A DNA stretch of 64,000 nt from Paraburkholderia sejongensis. Lineage in GTDB: Bacteria > Pseudomonadota > Gammaproteobacteria > Burkholderiales > Burkholderiaceae. The notes under the pieces were generated by a model. That model was not told where the DNA came from. It saw only the letters and a list, made by a program, of their open reading frames with translations, and ran no database searches. Below, piece after piece: positions 58,662 to 64,000 of this stretch (position 1 is the stretch's first letter; the number at the start of each line of letters is the position of its first letter). The stretch lies in assembly GCF_020880815.1 (NCBI RefSeq), contig NZ_JAJITD010000002.1:62001-126000 (forward strand), read 5' to 3'. A program made the position numbers and the translations under genes.

Positions 58662-59675
58662 TTACCGTCGCCCGCGCTGCACGAACGCGACGAAGATAAT
58701 CACCACGCCCTGCACCGCCGCGTTCAGATACACGCTGATGATGCTGGTCAGATTCAGAATGTTCGCGATCACCGACAGCAGGATCGCGCCGATCACGGTG
58801 CCGATCACGCGCCCTTCGCCGCCCTTGAGCGCAGTGCCGCCGACCACCACCGACGCGATCGCCTCCAGCTCCCACAGCAAGCCGGTGGTCGGCGTCGCCG
58901 AACCGAGCCGCGGCACGTACAGCACGGTCGCGACGCCGACGCAGATGCCGAGCAGCACATAGGTGACGATCTTCACCGTATCGACGCGAATCGCCGCATA
59001 GCGCGCGACCTGTTCGTTCGAGCCGATCGCCTGCACGTGGCGGCCGAACGCGGTGCGATTGAGGATCAGCGCGCCGCCGGCCGCGACCACCAGAAACACC
59101 CAGATCGGCACCGGCACGCCGAACAGGCTCGCGTAATAGACCGGCCCATAAAGATCGGATAACGAATCGTTGAGCGTGAGCGCGCCGCCGTCGGCGAGCC
59201 ACGTGAGCACCGCGCGAAAAATCCCCAGCGTGCCGAGCGTGACGATGAACGGCTCGATGCGTCCCTTGGTGATCAGCAGGCCGTGCGCGCAGCCGAACAG
59301 CGCGCCGAGCACGAGCGCGGCGACGATGCCGATCGCGACGATCGCGAACGGCGCGAACGTATGGCCGGTCGCGCCGGAAGCGAGAGCGTTCATCAGCCAG
59401 ATCATGCTGCCGGCGATCAGCGCGGCCATCGAGCCGACCGACAGATCGATCCCGCCGGAGATGATCACGAAGGTCATGCCGACCGCGATGATGCCGATGA
59501 ACGACGTGCGCGTGAGCACGTTCATCAGGTTGTCGAGCGTCGCGAAGTCGCGATTGAGCAGCGTGCCGACGATGCACAGCACGATCAGCCCGACCAGCGG
59601 CCCGAGTGCATACAGGCGATGCGCGAAGCGCAGCGCGCGGCCGCTTTGCACGGTCTCAGTGGGTGCCGGTCGCAT
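58662..59675 (-). CDS. Sugar ABC transporter permease (RbsC family)
   Basis: This inner-membrane permease of 337 residues has about eight hydrophobic segments. Family features are [31 protein letters not shown] near 53-83 and [23 protein letters not shown] near 270-292. Its start overlaps the end of the ATPase gene by 20 bases, so both are coupled. Confidence 0.94.
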   Translation of the reverse strand: MRPAPTETVQSGRALRFAHRLYALGPLVGLIVLCIVGTLLNRDFATLDNLMNVLTRTSFIGIIAVGMTFVIISGGIDLSVGSMAALIAGSMIWLMNALASGATGHTFAPFAIVAIGIVAALVLGALFGCAHGLLITKGRIEPFIVTLGTLGIFRAVLTWLADGGALTLNDSLSDLYGPVYYASLFGVPVPIWVFLVVAAGGALILNRTAFGRHVQAIGSNEQVARYAAIRVDTVKIVTYVLLGICVGVATVLYVPRLGSATPTTGLLWELEAIASVVVGGTALKGGEGRVIGTVIGAILLSVIANILNLTSIISVYLNAAVQGVVIIFVAFVQRGRR

Positions 59676-61143
59676 GAGCGATCAACTCCTCTTCGGTCAG
59701 ATGTTCGAGCGTGAGCGTCGCTTGCAGGCGACCGGCACGCATCACCGCGACGCGGTGGCACAAGCCGATCAGCTCGATCAGTTCGGATGAAATGACGATC
59801 ACCGCGCGGCCCTGCGCGGCGAGCCGGTGAATCAGGAAATAGATATCGCGCTTCGCGCCGACATCGACGCCGCGAGTCGGCTCGTCGAGCACGATCACAT
59901 TCGGCTCGGGTTGCAGAAACTTCGCGAGCGCGAGCTTCTGCTGATTGCCGCCAGAGAGCATCCGCGCGCGGCTCGTCAGGTCGCCGGTGCGAATGCCGAA
60001 TTCGCCGACCGCTTTGGTCAACGCCGCGCGTCCCGCCTTCAGGTCGAGCAGCGGATGCGCGTAGCGTTCGAGCGTCATCAGCGTGAGGTTGTCCTGCAGG
60101 CTCAGGTCGACGTGCAGCCCCTTGCCCTTGCGGTCCTCGCTCAGATACGTGAGGCCGTGACGCATCGCGTCGCGCGGGCTTTTCAGATCGACGTGCCGGC
60201 CGGCGATTTCGATGCTGCCGGCCGTGCATTTGCGCAGGCCGAGCAACGCTTCGAACGCTTCGGTGCGGCCCGCGCCGACCAGCCCCGCGAAGCCGAGCAC
60301 TTCGCCCGCGCGCACGTCGAAGCTCAGGCCCTCGACCCAGTCGGGCACGCTCAGGCCGCGCACCTGCAACGCGACCGGCGTAGCGGCGGGCACCGTCTGT
60401 TTGGGCGGAAACATGTCGGACACGTCGCGCCCGACCATCAGGTTCGCCATCTGCTGGCGCGCGAGTCCGGCGGTCTCGCCGCGCGCGACGAAGCGGCCGT
60501 CGCGCATCACGATCACTTCGTCGGTGATGCGCTCGACCTCGTCGAGCTTGTGCGAGATGTAGACGATCGTCACGCCGTCGGCCTTCAGCTTCGTCATCAG
60601 CGCGAACAGGCGCTCGGTTTCGGCGGGCGTGAGCGTCGCGGTCGGCTCGTCCATGATCAGCAGACGCGCGCGCCGCGACAGCGCCTTCGCGATCTCGACC
60701 ATCTGCTTTTCCGCGACGATCAGCTCGCGCACCTTGGTGTCCGGCGCTTTCTGCAAACCGACCTGCGCGAGATAGCGGGCGGCGTCGCTGCGCATCGCCG
60801 CGTCGTCGACGAACCAGCCGCGGCGCTTTTCGTGGCCCAGGTACATGTTCTGCGCGATCGTCAGATGCTCGGCCAGGTTGAACTCCTGGTGGATCAGCAC
60901 GATGCCCTGCGCTTCGGCGTCGCGCGAACCGGCGAAGCGCTGCGCGTGACCATCGACGAACAGGCTGCCCGAGCTCGCGCTCTCGTAACCGGCGAGGATT
61001 TTCATCAGCGTCGATTTGCCCGCGCCGTTCTCGCCGAGCAATCCGTAGACGCGCCCCGGCGCCAGCTCGAAGCTCACGCCGTGCAGCACGCGCACCGGGC
61101 CGAAGTCCTTGCGGATGTCGTCGAAACGGATCGCGAGACTCAT
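59656..61143 (-). CDS. Sugar ABC transporter ATP-binding protein (RbsA/MglA family)
   Basis: This is a 495-residue double-domain ATPase. The first domain has [14 protein letters not shown] (Walker A, near 37-50), LIHQEFNL and [12 protein letters not shown]. The second domain has [15 protein letters not shown] and [12 protein letters not shown]. The C-terminal half has the degenerate A loop typical of RbsA ([12 protein letters not shown]). It lies three bases after the LacI stop and overlaps the permease, so the operon runs regulator-ATPase-permease. Confidence 0.95.
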   Translation of the reverse strand: MSLAIRFDDIRKDFGPVRVLHGVSFELAPGRVYGLLGENGAGKSTLMKILAGYESASSGSLFVDGHAQRFAGSRDAEAQGIVLIHQEFNLAEHLTIAQNMYLGHEKRRGWFVDDAAMRSDAARYLAQVGLQKAPDTKVRELIVAEKQMVEIAKALSRRARLLIMDEPTATLTPAETERLFALMTKLKADGVTIVYISHKLDEVERITDEVIVMRDGRFVARGETAGLARQQMANLMVGRDVSDMFPPKQTVPAATPVALQVRGLSVPDWVEGLSFDVRAGEVLGFAGLVGAGRTEAFEALLGLRKCTAGSIEIAGRHVDLKSPRDAMRHGLTYLSEDRKGKGLHVDLSLQDNLTLMTLERYAHPLLDLKAGRAALTKAVGEFGIRTGDLTSRARMLSGGNQQKLALAKFLQPEPNVIVLDEPTRGVDVGAKRDIYFLIHRLAAQGRAVIVISSELIELIGLCHRVAVMRAGRLQATLTLEHLTEEELIAHATGTH

Positions 61144-61146
61144 CGC

Positions 61147-62265
61147 TTACGCACTCCTTCGGACCACCAGGCGATGCGGCAGCAGCACGCCCGGCACGTT
61201 CGCCTGCGGATTCGCGAGGCGTTGCAGCAGCAGACGCGCGGCCGTTTCGCCGAGCTCGCGCATCGGCTGCGCGATCGTCGTCAGCGGCGGATCGATCTGC
61301 GCGGCCAGCGAAATGTCGTCGAAGCCGGCCACCGCGACATCGTCGGGCACCCGCTTGCCGACGCTGCGCAAGCCGTGAATCACGCCGATCGCGAGCGTGT
61401 CCGACACCGCGAAGATCGCGCTCGGTGCATCGGGTTGTTGCATCAGCGCGGCGGCGGCTGTGGCGCCCGCTTCGTAGTCGAGGCTGTTCAGGTTCATCCG
61501 CCAGCGCGGGTCCGGCTCGATGCCGGCGTCGCTCAACGCGTCGAGATAGCCCTGCTGACGCTGGCGCGCATACAGATAGTCGACGTCGGAATTGATCAGC
61601 CCGATGCGCCGGTGGCCGCGCGCGAGCAGATGACGGACCGCGTCGCCGGCCGCGCGGTAGTTGTCGATGCCGACGTACGGCACGCCGACGGCCGGATCGA
61701 ACTCGCAGCACGCGACCCACGGCAGCGCCTGCGACGCTTCGCCGAGCGCCTGCTGGATCGTCGCCGGATCGAGGCAGATCGCGCCGTCCGCGCGACGCCG
61801 CCGCAGCATGTCGAAGTAGCTGCGCTCGCGGCCCGGGTCCGCGCCGGTGTCGCACAGCAGCATGAAATAGCCGTGCTGACGCGCGACCGTGTCGATCCCC
61901 CGCACGATCTCCGCGTAGAACGGATTGCCGAAGTCGGGGACCATCGTCAGCAGCAGCCGGCTTTCGGCGGTGCGCAGGTTGCGCGCGAGTTCGTTGACGC
62001 GGTAGCCGCTCGCGTCGATCGCGGCCAGCACCTTGTCGCGGGTCGCGGGCCGCACGTTGTCGTGGCCGTTCAGCACGCGCGACACGGTCGCGACCGACAC
62101 GCCCGCCCGCTCGGCGACGCCGGCGATCGACGGACCTTCGCCCGCGCGCGCCGCTGCCGCCGCTGCTGCCGGGTCCGCCGGGTCCGCCTGTACCGGCTGC
62201 ACCGATGATTGGCCCGGCGCTCCCGCCGAAGCGGCCGGCGACGATGAGGACGGCGTTCTGGACAC
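61147..62265 (-). CDS. LacI-family transcriptional regulator
   Basis: This is a 372-residue repressor. After an unusual ~40-residue Ser/Ala/Pro-rich leader comes the helix-turn-helix IAGVAERAGVSVATVSRVLNG near 46-66, the hinge-type NELARNLRT, then the sugar-binding domain. GTG at 62265 is chosen because the perfect palindromic operator lies just upstream (62284-62301), so longer starts would place it inside the gene. It likely represses itself and the downstream transporter and enzymes. Confidence 0.9.
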   Translation of the reverse strand: MSRTPSSSSPAASAGAPGQSSVQPVQADPADPAAAAAAARAGEGPSIAGVAERAGVSVATVSRVLNGHDNVRPATRDKVLAAIDASGYRVNELARNLRTAESRLLLTMVPDFGNPFYAEIVRGIDTVARQHGYFMLLCDTGADPGRERSYFDMLRRRRADGAICLDPATIQQALGEASQALPWVACCEFDPAVGVPYVGIDNYRAAGDAVRHLLARGHRRIGLINSDVDYLYARQRQQGYLDALSDAGIEPDPRWRMNLNSLDYEAGATAAAALMQQPDAPSAIFAVSDTLAIGVIHGLRSVGKRVPDDVAVAGFDDISLAAQIDPPLTTIAQPMRELGETAARLLLQRLANPQANVPGVLLPHRLVVRRSA

Positions 62266-62283
62266 GAGACCCCGCGGCACGAA

Positions 62284-62301
62284 AATGTAATCGATTACAT
62301 T
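62284..62301 (-). promoter_or_regulatory. Perfect palindromic LacI-type operator
   Basis: AATGTAATCGATTACATT is a perfect 18-bp inverted repeat with a central CG, the usual form of LacI/GalR-family operators (TGTAATCGATTACA core). It sits 19 bp before the LacI start, in the promoter region of the whole operon. Confidence 0.88.
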
Positions 62302-62598
62302 TATCGGCGATGGCGATGCGAAGCGCAAGGACGGATCGCTAGGGATAAATACGGGGGCCGGCGCGGGCCGTGAGCGGGCCGTAACCCGCCCGCCGCTGCC
62401 CGCAAGCAGCCGGGACGCGACCGCCATTTGGTACAATCCCGCCGTTTCCCTGACGGCGCGGCAGCCTCGCGGCACGCCGCAGCGGCTTTCCCACAAAAAA
62501 GCCGCGCGCGCTGGCCGAAGCCGGCGCAAGCCGGGCCACGCTCAGGGCGAAAGTCAGCGGTCCTACCCGCTCGCCAAACCAAAACCGCCGAATCCACC

Positions 62599-63252
62599 AT
62601 GAACATCGAGCAAGCGCGTTTCAACATGATCGAACAGCAGATCCGCCCCTGGGAAGTGCTCGACCAGGACGTGCTGAATCTGTTGTCGATCGTCAAACGT
62701 GAGAATTTCGTCCCCGCCGCTTACCGCGACCTCGCATTCGCCGACTTCGAAGTGCCGCTGCCGGCCGGCCAGCACATGCTGGCGCCGCGCGTCGAAGCGC
62801 GCGTGCTGCAGGAACTGGCGGTGAAGAAGCATGAAAGCGTGCTCGAAATCGGCGCGGGCTCGGGTTACATGGCGGCGCTGCTCGCACATCGCGCGCAGCA
62901 CGTGCTGACCGTCGATATCGAGCCGGAACTGGCAGAACTCGCGAAGAGCAACCTGATCGCCAACGGCGTGCTGAACGCCGAAGTGGTGACCGGCGACGCC
63001 GCGCGCGGCTGGGCCGGCGCCGCGCCGTACGACGTGATCTGCGTGTCGGGCGGCCTGCCGGTGCTGCCGCAGGAAATCCTCGAACAACTGAAGGTGGGCG
63101 GCCGTCTGGCGGCGTTCGTCGGCACCGCGCCGGTGATGAAGGCGCAGGTCATCACGCGTATCGACGAAAAGCAGTACCGCATTTCCGATGTGTTCGAAAC
63201 CTACGTCGAGCCGCTCGCCAACGCGGTGCAGCCGGCGCGCTTCAAGTTCTGA
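62599..63252 (+). CDS. Protein-L-isoaspartate O-methyltransferase family protein
   Basis: This SAM-dependent methyltransferase of 217 residues has the GxGxGY motif VLEIGAGSGYMAALLA near 81-96 and VDIEPELA near 104-111. It resembles Pcm, which repairs isoaspartyl residues. The catalytic-serine block usually read as ISxP is LAGQHMLAP-like here (PAGQHMLAPRVEA near 55-67), so repair activity is uncertain. The ATG at 62599 is selected from the family start. It is followed by the rhodanese gene 75 bp later. Confidence 0.85.
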   Translation: MNIEQARFNMIEQQIRPWEVLDQDVLNLLSIVKRENFVPAAYRDLAFADFEVPLPAGQHMLAPRVEARVLQELAVKKHESVLEIGAGSGYMAALLAHRAQHVLTVDIEPELAELAKSNLIANGVLNAEVVTGDAARGWAGAAPYDVICVSGGLPVLPQEILEQLKVGGRLAAFVGTAPVMKAQVITRIDEKQYRISDVFETYVEPLANAVQPARFKF

Positions 63253-63327
63253 CCTGCCTGCCGACAGACAGGCGTTATCGATCCGGGCGGCGCAGTGCCG
63301 CCGCCCTTTGAACCGGATGTTCCGCAG

Positions 63328-63651
63328 ATGCAAAACCTGACCGCTCCGGCGCTCGCCGAATGGCTCGCCGATACTTCGCGCCCCGCGCCCGTGCTGCTCG
63401 ACGTGCGTGAGCCGTGGGAACTGCAAACGGCGTCGATGGCCGGCATCGTGTCGATTCCGATGCGCGAGATCCCCGCGCGCAGCGAAGAACTCGACGACGA
63501 CGCGCAGATCGTCTGCATCTGCCACCACGGCGCGCGCAGCGCGCAGGTCGCGATGTTCCTCGAGTCGCGCGGCCACACCAACGTGTTCAATCTGCAAGGC
63601 GGTATCGACGCGTGGTCGCGTCAGGTCGATCCTTCGGTTCCGACGTATTGA
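63328..63651 (+). CDS. Rhodanese-like domain protein
   Basis: This is a single-domain rhodanese (sulfurtransferase) of 107 residues. LLDVREPWE near 23-31 and the active-site loop CHHGARSAQ near 64-72 (catalytic Cys about 64) are complete, as is LQGGIDAWSRQVDPS near the end. It has no signal peptide. A GTG at 63295 could add 11 residues; the ATG is more usual. It may pair with the methyltransferase upstream; a terminator follows. Confidence 0.9.
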   Translation: MQNLTAPALAEWLADTSRPAPVLLDVREPWELQTASMAGIVSIPMREIPARSEELDDDAQIVCICHHGARSAQVAMFLESRGHTNVFNLQGGIDAWSRQVDPSVPTY

Positions 63652-63678
63652 GATTTGCCGCGCGAGTCGCGGATTGAG

Positions 63679-63712
63679 ACGGCGCAAGGGCTGATGGTCC
63701 TTGCGCCGTTTT
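63679..63712 (+). terminator. Rho-independent terminator
   Basis: An 11-bp stem ACGGCGCAAGG/CCTTGCGCCGT (63679-63689 and 63699-63709) with a 9-nt loop precedes TTTTG. It ends the methyltransferase-rhodanese transcript. Confidence 0.75.
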
Positions 63713-63737
63713 GCGTTTGGGGCGCGAATGTGCGCTT

Positions 63738-63909
63738 CGTTTCCGAGCGGGTACGCAGAGGCGCTTCGGGTTGCCTATCACTGCTTTTCGTTCCCGAGCG
63801 GATACGAAGCCGTCACCAAGATATTCCACTGGCTCGCTCCGTTCCCATACGGATACGAAACAGGAGTTTCGTGCGCCGTCGGGTGCTACACTGTTCCCGA
63901 GCGGGAACG
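63738..63909 (+). promoter_or_regulatory. Four 18-bp operator-like repeats upstream of a HipB/XRE-like gene
   Basis: Imperfect palindromes CGTTTCCGAGCGGGTACG (63738-63755), CGTTCCCGAGCGGATACG (63789-63806), CGTTCCCATACGGATACG (63840-63857) and TGTTCCCGAGCGGGAACG (63892-63909) lie with centres 51, 51 and 52 bp apart, about five helical turns, so all face the same side of DNA. The last is the most symmetric, with GTTCCCG and CGGGAAC arms around AG. It lies 12 bp before the GTG start of the next gene and overlaps a TACACT (63886-63891) that may be its -10. Confidence 0.85.
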
Positions 63910-63921
63910 AAAGGGGGAGCC

Positions 63922-64000
63922 GTGAACGACATCGTCGACAGCACGCAAACACTGGGCGTACTCATACGCGCGACGCGCATGGCGCAGGGTTTGACGCGCG
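63922..64000 (+). CDS. HipB/XRE-like helix-turn-helix regulator (partial, window edge)
   Basis: Only 26 codons are visible, cut by the window end: a GTG start (63922) with AAGGGGGAG two bases upstream, then NDIVDSTQTLGVLIRATRMAQGLTR. The LGVLIRATRMAQGLT wording matches the first helix of XRE-type regulators such as HipB/Y4mF antitoxins. The four operators upstream fit an autoregulated hipB-hipA type toxin-antitoxin operon. HipA itself would lie beyond the window. Confidence 0.6.
   Translation, partial: MNDIVDSTQTLGVLIRATRMAQGLTR

Noticed and set aside
59827..62208. A 793-codon frame opposite the ABC ATPase and LacI genes
   Set aside because: Shadow of two well-recognised genes with the typical biased composition.
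63738..63909. Four near-identical 18-bp repeats with 33-34 bp gaps that resemble a short CRISPR array
   Set aside because: Repeats are shorter than CRISPR repeats, imperfectly palindromic and degenerate, they lie directly in the promoter of a regulator gene, and no cas genes are present.

Overview
The window is high-GC, densely packed chromosomal DNA from a member of the Burkholderiaceae, most likely Paraburkholderia or Burkholderia. This rests on gene content and order (decarboxylase-dcd-apbC-metG, DUF3460-scpA-panC-panD, lgt-LysR-ilvD, the cysI-DUF934-cysHDN cluster, a DUF2486-like gene after holC) and on protein wording; it is an inference, not a database match. I see no rRNA or tRNA genes, prophage, insertion sequence or CRISPR array. 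Most of the window is ordinary core metabolism and cell-envelope biology.

Layout. 1-4.2 kb (minus strand): an amino-acid decarboxylase cut by the window edge, dcd, a SodC-like lipoprotein and the Fe-S carrier ApbC. 4.5-7.7 kb: an OmpA-like lipoprotein and metG. 7.9-14.3 kb: tamA-tamB, the outer-membrane/inner-membrane translocation and assembly pair. 14.5-17.3 kb: DUF3460, scpA (condensin partner), panC and panD (pantothenate/beta-alanine). 17.3-18.6 kb: an orphan ParA-type ATPase and a hotdog thioesterase. 18.7-30.6 kb: a large cobalamin salvage and uptake locus. One arm (cobU-cbiB-cobD-btuF) reads rightward with overlapping genes, cobQ diverges from it, and a leftward arm (btuB-btuC-btuD-cobT-cobS-cobC) is led by a clear cobalamin riboswitch. 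No corrin-ring genes are present, so the locus supports uptake, salvage and lower-ligand assembly.

30.9-33.3 kb: a ZapB-like coiled-coil protein, zapA, the 6S RNA gene with its terminator, an EVE-domain protein and a SIMPL-domain secreted protein. 33.4-38.9 kb: lgt, a LysR regulator divergent from ilvD, a small cytochrome c, a DUF2486-like protein and holC. 38.9-43.3 kb: pepA divergent from lptF-lptG (as in enterobacteria), then a CbiX-type chelatase. 43.5-50.9 kb: the assimilatory sulfate reduction cluster (SUMT, cysN, cysD, cysH, DUF934, cysI) divergent from a CysB-type LysR regulator across an AT-rich control region.

50.9-55.2 kb: an orphan branched-chain-type binding protein, a tiny His-rich secreted protein, a second orphan ParA, an orphan pstS preceded by a good PHO box, and a small conserved-looking unknown protein. 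55.2-62.3 kb: a leftward sugar operon (LacI regulator, ABC ATPase, permease, binding protein, TIM-barrel isomerase, Gfo/Idh oxidoreductase) with a perfect 18-bp palindromic operator before the regulator. 62.6-64 kb: a divergent PIMT-family methyltransferase, a rhodanese, and the start of a HipB/XRE-like regulator preceded by four 18-bp operator-like repeats spaced 51-52 bp apart.

The best leads for second looks are that operator array, the sugar operon with its possible keto-sugar chemistry, the SodC-like lipoprotein that has lost most metal ligands, and the orphan PHO-box pstS.
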